Positions 24,469-33,262 of a stretch of 64,000 nucleotides of DNA are shown piece by piece (within the stretch, counting starts at the first letter, position 1; the number at the start of each line of letters is the position of its first letter). The stretch lies in assembly GCF_023516615.1 (NCBI RefSeq), contig NZ_JAMGBF010000008.1:21666-85665 (forward strand), given 5' to 3'. Made by a program: the position numbers and the translations under genes. The stretch comes from Streptomyces panaciradicis. Its GTDB lineage: Bacteria; Actinomycetota; Actinomycetes; Streptomycetales; Streptomycetaceae. The notes beneath the pieces are model-generated. The model was given only the letters and a program-made list of their open reading frames with translations, had not been told where the DNA came from and did not search any database.

Positions 24469-24535
24469 TTGACGGTCCGAGGGAACACCCTAAGATCCCT
24501 GCTGCTCGAAGTACCGACCACTGTACGAAATGTCG
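24469..24535 (+). promoter_or_regulatory. Promoter and candidate operator of the GH51 gene
   Basis: TTGACG (24469-24474), 16 bases, TAAGAT (24491-24496). TGTACGAAATGTCG (24522-24535) downstream repeats the motif in front of the GH43 gene. Just upstream, AAGCATTG is also shared with the GH43 promoter region. Confidence 0.6.
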
Positions 24536-24563
24536 AACGGTCTGTCGCCAAGGAAAGAGCCGC

Positions 24564-27188
24564 ATGTCTTCAGAAGCCGGAGTGCCCCGCAGAACCGTCC
24601 TCACCGTCCTGGGGGCCGCGTCCGCCGCCTCCCTCGCCGGGACCTTCGCCGCCGCCCCCGCCGGGGCCGCCGAACTCACCGGCACCACCGCGAGCGCCGC
24701 GTCCGCCGGCCTCCCCGCCGCTGCCGCCCACTGGACCTTCGACGAGGGTTCCGGCACCTCCGCCGCCGACTCGTCGGGCAACGGCCGTACCGCCACGCTC
24801 CAGGGCGCTGCCGGCTGGGACACCGGCAAGACCGGCCCCCACAGTCTGAGCCTCACCGCGGGCGGCAACGCCACCGCCTCCGGGCCGGCCCTCGACACCT
24901 CCCGGGCGTTCTCGGTGGGCGCCTGGGTCAACCTCGCCCAACTCGGCGGCTACCAGACCGCCGTGAGCATCGACGGCAAGGTCGTCAGCTCCTTCTACCT
25001 GGGGCTGCGGGACGACACCGGCACCTTCGCCTTCGCCCGGCTCGACTCCGACGCCACCCAGAACGCCGCGGTCGCGGCCGCCGCCTCGGCGCCCACCACC
25101 GGCACCTGGACCCACCTGACCGGCGTCAGCGACCCCGCCGCCGGCGTCATCCGCCTCTACGTCGACGGCGTACTGGATGGCGAGACCGCCTACACCGCGG
25201 GCTGGGCCGGCAGCGGCGACACCGCCGTCGGCCGGGCCCTCTACGGCGGCGGCCACGTCGACCAGTGGCACGGCCTGATCGACGACGTGCAGCTGTTCCC
25301 GGCCGCCCTGACCGCCGAGCAGGTGGCGGCGCTCGCCGGAGTGCCCGTGGAGAACACGACGCCGCTGCTCAGCGTCGACGTCGGCAACCCCGCGCACGCC
25401 GTCTCCCCGATCCTGCCCGGTCTGATGTTCGAGGACATCAACCACTCCGGCGAGGGCGGCATCTACGCCGAACTGGTGCAGAACCGCTCGATGATGGCCG
25501 ACGACACCGCACCCGTCCACTGGTCCGCCGTCGGCGGAACCACCCTCTCGCTGGACACCACCACCCCGCTCAACGCCGCCCTCGACCGCTCCCTGAAGGT
25601 CGTCCTGCCGGGCGGCACGGGCGCCGGACAGCGCGCCGGCGTCGCCAACGACGGCTTCTGGGGCATCCCGGTGCGACCCCGCACCACCTACACCGCGCGG
25701 CTGTTCGCCAAGGCCTCGCGGCGCATCGGGCCGCTCACCGTCGCCATTGAGTCGGCGGACGGCGCGACGGTGTACGCCTCCGCCCACGTGCCCCACATCG
25801 GCACCGCCTTCACCGGCCGCCCGCTCGAACTGACCCTGCGCACCGGTCCGGGCGCGCCCGTGACGGGCGACGCCAGGCTGACCGTCACCACGGCCGACCC
25901 CAAGGCCGCGGGCGAGACGCTGTGGCTCCAGCACGTGTCCCTCTTCCCGCCCACCTACCGCAACCGGCCCAACGGCCTGCGCATCGACCTGATGGAGAAA
26001 CTGGCCGCCCTGAAGCCGAAGTTCCTGCGCTTCCCCGGCGGGAACTTCCTCGAGGGCAACACGATCGCGACCCGGTTCGACTGGAAGACCACCATCGGCC
26101 CGGTCTGGGAGCGCCCCGGCCACATGGACGACGCCTGGGGCTACTGGTCCACGGACGGCCTCGGACTCCTCGAGTACCTCCAGTGGACCGAGGACCTGCG
26201 CGCACAGCCCGTCCTCGCCGTCTTCGCCGGCTACTCGCTCAGGGGTGAGCACGTCACCGGCGACGCGCTGAAGCCGTTCGTCCAGGACGCGCTCGACGAG
26301 ATCGAGTACGTCACCGGCCCGGTCACCAGCAAGTGGGGCGCGCGCCGAGCGGCCGACGGCCATCCGGAGCCGTTCCCGCTGGAGTTCGTGGAGATCGGCA
26401 ACGAGGACTGGTTCGACACCTCGGGTTCGTACGACGAGCGCTTCGCGGCCTTCCACGACGCGATCAAGGCGAAGTACCCGCACCTGAAGCTGATCGCCAC
26501 GACGACCGTGCACAGCCGCACACCGGACCTGATCGACGAGCACTACTACCTCGCGCCGTCCGCCGCCCAGGCCTCCACGCACAAGTACGACAACCGGGAC
26601 CGCGGTTCGACGAAGGTGTTCGTGGGGGAGTGGGCCGCGCAGGAGGGCCGCCCCACGCCCGACCTCAACGCGGCGCTCGGCGACGCCGCCTGGCTGGCCG
26701 GACTGATCCGCAACTCCGACCAGGTCCTCATGGAGTGCTACGCGCCGCTCTTCTCACACGTCAAGAACAACGTGTGGGCCACCAACCTGATCGCCTACGA
26801 CAACCTCGACAGCTATGTGTCGCCCAGCTACTGGGCACAGCAGATGCTGACGAGCAGGCTCGGGAAGACGGTGCTGCCGGCCACCGCGCGGGCGCTGCCG
26901 GGCCTGGCCACCGTGGCCACCCGCTCCGGTGACCGCGTCTACCTCGCGGTCGTCAACTCCGGTGCGGAGAAGCTGAGGGTGCCGGTCGAACTGAAGGGAC
27001 TGGCCAAGGGGGTCAGGAACCGGGCCACCGCCACGGTCCTCACGGGCGCCTCGCGCACGGCCACCAACACCCTGACCGCCCCCGACACCCTGGTCCCGAG
27101 GACGAGCACCGTCTCCGGCGCGGCCGCGTCCTTCACCAGTGTCGTGCCGCCGCTGTCGGTGACCGTTCTGGAGCTCCGCCTGACCTGA
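24564..27188 (+). CDS. Secreted GH51 alpha-L-arabinofuranosidase with LamG-like domain
   Basis: 874 residues. A signal peptide (about 1-33; RRTVLTVLGAASAASLAGTF) is followed by a LamG/concanavalin-like domain (about 45-255; AHWTFDEGSGTSAADSSGNG) and a GH51 catalytic region (about 265-870). The acid/base Glu614 lies in EIGNEDWFD and the nucleophile Glu689 in VGEWAAQEG. FEDINHSGEGG and LRFPGGNFLEGNT are family hallmarks. It removes arabinofuranosyl groups from arabinoxylan or arabinan outside the cell. ATG 24564 follows AAGGAAAGAG. It converges on the PD40 gene 12 bases later. Larger than intracellular GH51 enzymes because of the added lectin-like domain. Confidence 0.94.
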   Translation: MSSEAGVPRRTVLTVLGAASAASLAGTFAAAPAGAAELTGTTASAASAGLPAAAAHWTFDEGSGTSAADSSGNGRTATLQGAAGWDTGKTGPHSLSLTAGGNATASGPALDTSRAFSVGAWVNLAQLGGYQTAVSIDGKVVSSFYLGLRDDTGTFAFARLDSDATQNAAVAAAASAPTTGTWTHLTGVSDPAAGVIRLYVDGVLDGETAYTAGWAGSGDTAVGRALYGGGHVDQWHGLIDDVQLFPAALTAEQVAALAGVPVENTTPLLSVDVGNPAHAVSPILPGLMFEDINHSGEGGIYAELVQNRSMMADDTAPVHWSAVGGTTLSLDTTTPLNAALDRSLKVVLPGGTGAGQRAGVANDGFWGIPVRPRTTYTARLFAKASRRIGPLTVAIESADGATVYASAHVPHIGTAFTGRPLELTLRTGPGAPVTGDARLTVTTADPKAAGETLWLQHVSLFPPTYRNRPNGLRIDLMEKLAALKPKFLRFPGGNFLEGNTIATRFDWKTTIGPVWERPGHMDDAWGYWSTDGLGLLEYLQWTEDLRAQPVLAVFAGYSLRGEHVTGDALKPFVQDALDEIEYVTGPVTSKWGARRAADGHPEPFPLEFVEIGNEDWFDTSGSYDERFAAFHDAIKAKYPHLKLIATTTVHSRTPDLIDEHYYLAPSAAQASTHKYDNRDRGSTKVFVGEWAAQEGRPTPDLNAALGDAAWLAGLIRNSDQVLMECYAPLFSHVKNNVWATNLIAYDNLDSYVSPSYWAQQMLTSRLGKTVLPATARALPGLATVATRSGDRVYLAVVNSGAEKLRVPVELKGLAKGVRNRATATVLTGASRTATNTLTAPDTLVPRTSTVSGAAASFTSVVPPLSVTVLELRLT

Positions 27189-27200
27189 TCGCACCCGGGG

Positions 27201-28259
27201 CTAGAGCGGTGCGGGGGAGGAGGCCCCCGCGATGAGGAGACGGGGCGTGCCCGTGCCGTCCGCGGGCACGCTCCACAGGTCGCTGGTGCCGACCTTCCCC
27301 TGGCTGGGAAGCGCGTAGGCGATGGTGTGGTCGTCCAGCCAGGTGGCCTGGTCGTCGACGCTGTGGCGCTCGGCCAGCGGTGTCTCCTTGAGCGTCCTGA
27401 GGTCGAGGACGTACTCGTGCCACAGGTCGGTCCGCGAAAGGATCCGCTTCTTGAAGGCGACGCGGGTGCCGTCGGGGGAGAGCGAGGGGCACTCCACGTT
27501 CTCGACGAGCGTCGTCACCGTCCGCCGGGACATCGAACCCCGCACCAGGTACGTCTTGTTGCCGGTGTTGAGGGTGGCGTAGAAGGTGTCGTCGTCGGCG
27601 GCGAAGGTGACACCCCAGAAGTTGATGTCCGAGGCGTGGTAGGGCTTGCCGTCCCTGACGACGGAGAACGTCTCCAGGCTCGGGGTCAGCTTCATGGTGC
27701 GGGTGTCCAGGACCGAGGTGCGGGTGGAGAAGAACGCCGAGGAATAGGACTCGCCGGAGACGAACACGGTCCAGGCGGCGAAGCGGCCGCTGGGCGAGAC
27801 CCGGGCCCGGCTGGGGGTGCCCGCGAGCGCGAAGGTGTGCCGGGTGCGCAGGTTCGCGTCCAGCAGCAGGGCCCGGTTGCTCTGCTTGAGGACGCCGGTG
27901 GTGGACTGGAGGCAGACGCCGGTGCCGGCCGCCGCGTAGAAGCGCGCGCACTTCAGGTCCGAGGCGGTGCGCCGGCCCTTCGGATCGGCGGAGGCGACGG
28001 AGGCGACCGCGGTGCGGTGCGGGCCGGCGGCGCCGTTGACGAAAACCAGCCGTTTCTTCTGATGGAGCGTCAACTGACCGTCGGCCACCGCGGGTCCGCC
28101 CGTCTGTGGCTGGTTCTGGCGGTCCGCGCGGGCGGCGGCGTGCAGCACCACGCCGGTGCCCACGCCCGCGAGCACCAGGACCGCCGCGACGAGTACGAGC
28201 AGGCGGCGGCGCGTCGATGTCATGTGGATCCCCGTGGTTCGGTTCGCTGAGGTGGTCAT
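27201..28259 (-). CDS. Exported PD40/TolB-like beta-propeller protein
   Basis: About 352 residues. One N-terminal hydrophobic segment (RRRLLVLVAAVLVLAGVGTGVVL) acts as signal or anchor. The remainder has WD40-like PD40 repeats such as ARVSPSGRFAAWTV, CPSLSPDGTRVAFKKR and ATWLDDHTIAYALP. No catalytic motif. ATG 28259 overlaps the MFS stop (ATGA) and is adopted for coupling; ATG 28223 would remove 12 residues and place the signal at the very start. It follows the MFS gene in one transcript, at the left edge of the polysaccharide locus. Confidence 0.8.
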   Translation of the reverse strand: MTTSANRTTGIHMTSTRRRLLVLVAAVLVLAGVGTGVVLHAAARADRQNQPQTGGPAVADGQLTLHQKKRLVFVNGAAGPHRTAVASVASADPKGRRTASDLKCARFYAAAGTGVCLQSTTGVLKQSNRALLLDANLRTRHTFALAGTPSRARVSPSGRFAAWTVFVSGESYSSAFFSTRTSVLDTRTMKLTPSLETFSVVRDGKPYHASDINFWGVTFAADDDTFYATLNTGNKTYLVRGSMSRRTVTTLVENVECPSLSPDGTRVAFKKRILSRTDLWHEYVLDLRTLKETPLAERHSVDDQATWLDDHTIAYALPSQGKVGTSDLWSVPADGTGTPRLLIAGASSPAPL

Positions 28260-29536
28260 CGGGCCTCGTCGGCCGGTCGCAGGACGACGCCGGCGGCGAC
28301 CGCGCAGCACAGCAGGCCGGCCGCCGAGCCGGCCAGCGCCGGGCCGGGTCCCCACAGCGTCCAGGCGGCGCCGAAGGCGAGGGAGCAGCAGAATCTGGCC
28401 AGCGCCTGGCTGGTGCCGACGATGGCCAGGCCGCTGGCGCGCAGATGGTCCGGCACGACACCGGCCAGCGCGGCCGGGAGCACGCCGTCGGTGGCCGCGT
28501 AGAAGACGCCGTGCAGGGCGAGGACCAGGAAGGGAAGGGCCGGTGCGGCCGGCGCCCAGAGCAGCAGGGCGTAGCCGGTCAGCAGGACCGCGTGCCCGGC
28601 GAGGAACACGGTGCGGCGCCCGATCCGGTCGGCCAGCGCGCCGACGGGCACGGCCAGCAGCAGGAACACGGCGGCGGTGCCGAGCGGCAGCAGCGGGAAC
28701 CACTCCTCGGCGATGCCCGCGCGCCGTTGCAGCAGCAGATAGACGAACGCGTCGCTGACGGTGGTCAGTCCGAGCAGGGCCGCGCACCCGGCGAGCGCCC
28801 GCAGCCGGGGCAGCCGCAGCAGCGCCAACGCCTCGCGGACGCGGACGGGTTGCCGGCCGGCGGTGCCCTCTTCCGGTGCCCCCGGGGCGTCCGGCGCCCG
28901 CCGCCTGCCCGGCACGAACAGCACCAGCACCAGTACGCCGAGGACGGCGACGCACGCGCTCACGCCGAACACGGCGTCGTAACCGTCGGCCGCCGCGCGC
29001 AGGATGAGGAAGGCCGTGAGCGGGCCGAGCAGCGCGCCGGTGGTGTCCATCGCCCGGTGCACGCCGAAGGCCCGGCCCTGTCTCCCGGCGGGCGTGGACA
29101 GCGAGATCATCGCGTCGCGCGGAGCGGTGCGCAGGCCCTTGCCGGTCCGGTCCAGGGCGAGGACCGTGCCGAGCGCGCCGACGCTGCCGGCGAGCAGCAG
29201 CAGCGGCTTGCACAGCGCGGACAGGCCGTAGCCGAGGCCCGCCATCAGCTTGTGGTTGCGCACCCGGTCGGCGAGGTGCCCGCCGGTGAGCTGGACCAGT
29301 GCGCTGACGCCGTTGTAGACGCCGTCGAGGGTGCCGAAGCCGAGCGGGCTGAAGCCGAGCGTGGTGACGAGGTACAGCGGCAGGACGGCGGTGACCATCT
29401 CCGAGGAGATGTCGGTGATCAGGCTGACCGTGCCCAGGACGAGGACGACCGGGGCGACTCCGGACACCGGTCCGCGTCTTCGGCCCTGGTCGGCGGCGCC
29501 CGCCTTCGGGGGCGCGGAGCGATCGGTGAGGTACAA
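28256..29536 (-). CDS. MFS transporter
   Basis: 426 residues, about 12 transmembrane helices. GHLADRVRNHKL (loop 2-3) and ADRIGRRTVFLAGH (loop 8-9) are the MFS motif A copies. The ITDISSEMVTAVLPLYL beginning and RTGKGLRTAPRDAMIS segment match a branch of MFS permeases annotated only as general exporters. Substrate unknown. It is followed with ATGA overlap by the propeller protein gene, and the GT2 gene lies 30 bases upstream, so the three minus-strand genes probably form one operon. Confidence 0.9.
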   Translation of the reverse strand: MYLTDRSAPPKAGAADQGRRRGPVSGVAPVVLVLGTVSLITDISSEMVTAVLPLYLVTTLGFSPLGFGTLDGVYNGVSALVQLTGGHLADRVRNHKLMAGLGYGLSALCKPLLLLAGSVGALGTVLALDRTGKGLRTAPRDAMISLSTPAGRQGRAFGVHRAMDTTGALLGPLTAFLILRAAADGYDAVFGVSACVAVLGVLVLVLFVPGRRRAPDAPGAPEEGTAGRQPVRVREALALLRLPRLRALAGCAALLGLTTVSDAFVYLLLQRRAGIAEEWFPLLPLGTAAVFLLLAVPVGALADRIGRRTVFLAGHAVLLTGYALLLWAPAAPALPFLVLALHGVFYAATDGVLPAALAGVVPDHLRASGLAIVGTSQALARFCCSLAFGAAWTLWGPGPALAGSAAGLLCCAVAAGVVLRPADEAR

Positions 29537-29566
29537 GTGGTGGCTCCTGGTACGACGGTCGTGCGA

Positions 29567-30418
29567 TCAGTTCTGCCGGCTGCTCTCGTCCCGCAGCCAG
29601 GTGCCGAAGTCCTGGGCGTGGATGGCCTTTCGGGACGCCCGCCGGGCGGTGAGCGCCGCCGCGACGAAGACCACGACGCTCGGCAGGAGCCCCGGTCTCT
29701 CGCGGACGATGGCCTTCAGATCCGCCTTGCTCGTGCGCGCCGAGGCCTCCTGCGGTCCCCGATGCTGCTCCACCTGGGCGGTGGAGACCGCCGCCCGGAT
29801 CCGCCGCCTGATCAGATCCGGCCAGGTGCGCGGCGGCCGGATCACGACACCGGCGGCGTCGACCACCCGCCGTTCCGGCGCGCTGAACGCCAGGGACGCG
29901 GCCAGGTCGTCCGCCATCAGCGGGGGCAGCGCGGCGATCCGCGCGTGCCCGGCCTTGGAGACGGCGATGACCCCCCGCCCGAACAACCCCTCGCGGACGG
30001 CGGGCAGTCGCTGCCACACCCGGTAGTAGGCGCGCACCCGCCAGGCGCAGCCGGCGAGCGGAATGCGCCGTTCCGGAGCGGTGGCGAGGATGCCCGAGGT
30101 CTCGTCCTCCAGCGGCTCGGTCAGTGTCCGCACGTCGGCGCCGGTGATCACGACGTCGGCGTCCACGTAGACGCGCGGGAAGCCGCGCGCGTGGTCGTCA
30201 CCTGCGCGCAGAGCGGCGTGCTTGGACGGCACGGGGATCTCCACCACCCGCACTCGCGGGCCCCGGGCGGCCGCGACGCTCGCGGTGTCGTCCGTGCAGC
30301 CGTTGCACACGACCACGATGTCCGGGGCGTCGTCGGAGAGGGAATCGGCCAACAGTGCGTCGAGGAGTCTGCCGAGGACAGGCGCCTCATTGTGGGCCGG
30401 GATCACGATGCTCGTCAC
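29567..30418 (-). CDS. Family 2 glycosyltransferase
   Basis: 283 residues, GT-A fold. TSIVIPAHNEAPVLGRLLD opens the nucleotide-sugar domain, with VVCNGCTDDTASVA and the metal-binding VYVDADVVI (DAD). A C-terminal hydrophobic stretch (LLPSVVVFVAAALTARRA, about 245-262) could tether it to the membrane. It starts at GTG 30418, six bases after CATACT, so it may be leaderless. It diverges from the polysaccharide initiation gene and is the first gene of the minus-strand group with the MFS and propeller genes. Confidence 0.87.
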   Translation of the reverse strand: MTSIVIPAHNEAPVLGRLLDALLADSLSDDAPDIVVVCNGCTDDTASVAAARGPRVRVVEIPVPSKHAALRAGDDHARGFPRVYVDADVVITGADVRTLTEPLEDETSGILATAPERRIPLAGCAWRVRAYYRVWQRLPAVREGLFGRGVIAVSKAGHARIAALPPLMADDLAASLAFSAPERRVVDAAGVVIRPPRTWPDLIRRRIRAAVSTAQVEQHRGPQEASARTSKADLKAIVRERPGLLPSVVVFVAAALTARRASRKAIHAQDFGTWLRDESSRQN

Positions 30419-30703
30419 GCGGGCAGTATGCCGCCGGTGTCACTATTGCGACATGTGTTTCGTCCAACTGTTCCCGACACTGCGCCGCGTGGTCTAGATT
30501 GATGGCCGCCGGACCGGTTTGGGTGGGGAACTTGTTCTTGACTGCATGTCACGGTACGGCTGAGTGACACGTTTTGATCAATCAGTAGCCAGCATGCTGG
30601 GTGCATGAGGCGGTTGGGGAACCGCCGAAGCTCCCATCGCTTTCCAGCGCCCTCTCTTCGAGGGTGCTTCGGTCAGGGGTACCGCGCATGTGGTGGGGGG
30701 CGC
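30419..30703. promoter_or_regulatory. Regulatory region upstream of the polysaccharide initiation gene
   Basis: A 285-base divergent gap that is AT-richer than its surroundings. It contains TGTCAC (30547-30552) and GTGACA (30564-30569) as an inverted repeat around 11 bases, the perfect octamer TTGATCAA (30574-30581), TTGACT (30538-30543) as a possible -35, and TCTAGATT near 30492. No open frame with coding character is present. Confidence 0.45.
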
Positions 30704-32143
30704 ATGACCATTGAGGTCACGCATGAGCAAGTTGGTGTGGATCACAGACGTCCACCAGCTCGCCGAAGACGTGGGGAACAGAAGCACCGGATTCTTCTCC
30801 TGGCCGCGGACGGCTTCGCAGCCGCAGCCGCGGCCTTCCTGGTCCACGCGGTCTACGGCCGGTGGGCGGTCGCCCTGGTGCTGCCGCCGACCTGGATCGT
30901 GGCCATGCTCGCCCACCGGTCCTACGACCGCGGGGTGCTCGGCCTGGGCGCCGAGGAGTACCGACGGGTGCTCCGCGGGGCCGTCGCGCTGCCGGCCCTG
31001 GCCGCGCTCGCGTACGGGTTGTTCCGGCACGACGCGGGACTCCTCCATGACATGATCATGGCGGCCGCACCGGCTGCCGTGTTCGCCCTCGCGGGCCGGT
31101 ACTGGCTGCGCCGCCGACTGCACCGGCGATGGGCGCGCAGTCCCGACGGAAGCGCGACGCTCCTGGTCGGACCGGCCCACGCGGTCGCCGAGCTGATCGC
31201 CGTCCTGCGGCGCGGCGGCACCCCGCGGCTGCAGGCCGCCGGGGTCTGCCTGACCGACCCGGAGAACGCCTCGCAGATCCGCAGGCTGGGAGTCCCCGCG
31301 CTCGGCGGGGTCGGCGACATGAACGACGTCGTGCGCGCCCTGGGCATCAGCACCGTGGTGGTGCTGCCCGCCCCCGAGCTCGACGCCTCCGTCCTGCGCC
31401 GGATCTCCTGGACCGCGGCCGTGCAGGGCGTCGACTTCCTGCTCGCCCCGGTGCTGACCGACGTCTCGGCCGCCCGCCTGGCCGTACGGCCCACCAACGG
31501 GGTGCCGCTGATGCGGATCAAGCCCCCGAACCTCTCCCGGGTCGCCCGGCTGCCCAAGGAACTGCTGGATCGTTCCCTCGCGGCCGCGCTGCTGCTGTTC
31601 CTCGCCCTGCCCATGCTGCTGATCGCCCTGGTCGTCCGGCTGGACAGCCCCGGCCCCGCGCTCTTCCGGCAGCAGCGGGTCGGCCGGTACGGCGACCAGT
31701 TCACCATGTTCAAGTTCCGCACGATGCGCTCCGACTCCGAGGCGCTGCGCGCGGAACTGGAGCACCTCAACCAGAACAGCGACGGCCTGCTGTTCAAGGT
31801 GAAGAAGGACCCCCGGATCACCCGGGTCGGCTCCTTCCTGCGGCACAGCTCGATCGACGAACTCCCGCAGCTCATCAACGTCGTGCGGGGCCAGATGTCG
31901 CTCGTCGGCCCCCGCCCGCCGCTGCCCGAGGAGGTCGAGGAGTACACCTCGGACATCAAGCGGCGGCTGCTGGTCAAGCCCGGCCTCACCGGTCTGTGGC
32001 AGGTCAGCGGCCGCTCCGACCTGCCCTGGGACGAGGCCGTCCGGCTCGATCTCGGATACGTGGACAACTGGTCGATGGGCCTCGACCTGTCGATCCTGGC
32101 GCGCACCGGGTCCGCGGTGGTGCGGGGAACGGGGGCCTACTGA
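30704..32143 (+). CDS. Polyprenyl-phosphate hexose-1-phosphate transferase (WbaP/CpsE-like, chain initiation)
   Basis: 479 residues. Attaches the first sugar phosphate to undecaprenyl phosphate. The N-terminal half has several membrane helices and a CoA-binding-like region. The transferase domain (about 285-479) begins LLDRSLAAALLLFLALPMLL and carries FRQQRVGRYG, FKFRTMRSDS, RHSSIDELPQLINV, MSLVGPRPPLPEE and KPGLTGLWQVSGRSDL, all diagnostic. ATG 30704 has a GGGGGG-rich ribosome site; an in-frame upstream start at 30605 is less likely. Its stop overlaps the next gene (TGATG). Confidence 0.94.
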   Translation: MTIEVTHEQVGVDHRRPPARRRRGEQKHRILLLAADGFAAAAAAFLVHAVYGRWAVALVLPPTWIVAMLAHRSYDRGVLGLGAEEYRRVLRGAVALPALAALAYGLFRHDAGLLHDMIMAAAPAAVFALAGRYWLRRRLHRRWARSPDGSATLLVGPAHAVAELIAVLRRGGTPRLQAAGVCLTDPENASQIRRLGVPALGGVGDMNDVVRALGISTVVVLPAPELDASVLRRISWTAAVQGVDFLLAPVLTDVSAARLAVRPTNGVPLMRIKPPNLSRVARLPKELLDRSLAAALLLFLALPMLLIALVVRLDSPGPALFRQQRVGRYGDQFTMFKFRTMRSDSEALRAELEHLNQNSDGLLFKVKKDPRITRVGSFLRHSSIDELPQLINVVRGQMSLVGPRPPLPEEVEEYTSDIKRRLLVKPGLTGLWQVSGRSDLPWDEAVRLDLGYVDNWSMGLDLSILARTGSAVVRGTGAY

Positions 32144-33231
32144 TGGACCGCCCACTGAAGGACCACAGGAAGAGGAAGACAGTGACGCAGGAGCCGTTGG
32201 GGGTCGCCGTCGTCGGCGCCGGCTACTGGGGCCCCAACCTCGTACGCAACTTCCAGGCCAGCGAGCGGTTCCGGCTGCGGTGGCTGTGCGACCTCGACGT
32301 GGAGCGGGCCCGCCGGGTCCTCGGCGGCTACTCGACGGTCGAGGCCACCGCGGACTACGCAGCCGTCCTCGCCGACCCCGAGGTGGCCGCCGTCGCCGTG
32401 GCCACGCCGGCCGGCACCCATCTCGACATCGCCCTGGCCGCCCTGCGCGCCGGGAAGCACGTCCTCGTGGAGAAGCCGCTCGCGGCGACCTACGCCGACG
32501 GGTTGCGTCTGGTGACCGAGGCCGAGGAACGCGGCCTGACCCTGATGTGCGACCACACCTATTGCTACACGCCCGCGGTGGGCCGTATCCGCGAGATGGT
32601 CCACGGCGGCGACCTCGGCGAGATCCACTTCGTCGACTCCGTCCGCATCAACCTCGGGCTCGTGCAGAAGGACATCGACGTGCTGTGGGACCTGGCCCCG
32701 CACGACCTGTCCATCCTGGACTTCATCCTGCCCGCGGGCGTCGAGCCGGTCGCCGTCGCCGCCCACGGCGCCGACCCGATCGGCGCCGGACAGGCCTGCG
32801 TCGCCTATCTGACGCTCACGCTCAGCACCGGGGCCATCGCCCACGTGCACGTCAACTGGCTCTCCCCGACCAAGGTGCGCACCACCATGGTCGGCGGCTC
32901 CAAGCGCACCCTGCTCTGGGACGACCTCAACCCCCTGCAGCGGGTGGCCGTCTACGACCGCGGCGTGGAGATGGCCGCACCGCAGGAGATCGGCGCCGAC
33001 GAGCGCCGGGAGATGCTCGTCTCGTACCGCTCCGGCGACATGGTCGCCCCCGCGATCGGCGAGAAGGAAGCGCTGCGCAGCATGGTCGACGAGTTCGGCG
33101 ACGCCATCAGGACGGGCCGGGCGCCGCTCACCGACGGCCGGGCCGGCCTGCGGGTGCTGGACATCCTCGAGGCCGCGTCCCGGAGCCTCGAGTTCAAGGG
33201 CGCGGTCGTCGGCCTGCGCGCCGGGCGTTGA
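32143..33231 (+). CDS. Gfo/Idh/MocA-family sugar dehydrogenase (WbpB-like candidate)
   Basis: 362 residues. The Rossmann motif GAGYWG is at 25-30, and the conserved Lys-Pro dipeptide is in EKPL (Glu110-Pro112). CDHTYCYTPAV and WDLAPHDLSILDF belong to the catalytic alpha/beta domain, as in nucleotide-sugar 3-dehydrogenases. With the PLP aminotransferase and WbpD-like acetyltransferase of this locus it could form the 3-amino group of a UDP-diamino-uronic acid. ATG 32143 overlaps the preceding stop; GTG 32182, after an AGGAAGAG stretch, is an alternative start 13 residues in. Confidence 0.88.
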   Translation: MDRPLKDHRKRKTVTQEPLGVAVVGAGYWGPNLVRNFQASERFRLRWLCDLDVERARRVLGGYSTVEATADYAAVLADPEVAAVAVATPAGTHLDIALAALRAGKHVLVEKPLAATYADGLRLVTEAEERGLTLMCDHTYCYTPAVGRIREMVHGGDLGEIHFVDSVRINLGLVQKDIDVLWDLAPHDLSILDFILPAGVEPVAVAAHGADPIGAGQACVAYLTLTLSTGAIAHVHVNWLSPTKVRTTMVGGSKRTLLWDDLNPLQRVAVYDRGVEMAAPQEIGADERREMLVSYRSGDMVAPAIGEKEALRSMVDEFGDAIRTGRAPLTDGRAGLRVLDILEAASRSLEFKGAVVGLRAGR

Positions 33232-33262
33232 CGGAACCCAATTCGCTGAGAGGTAACAGCAC

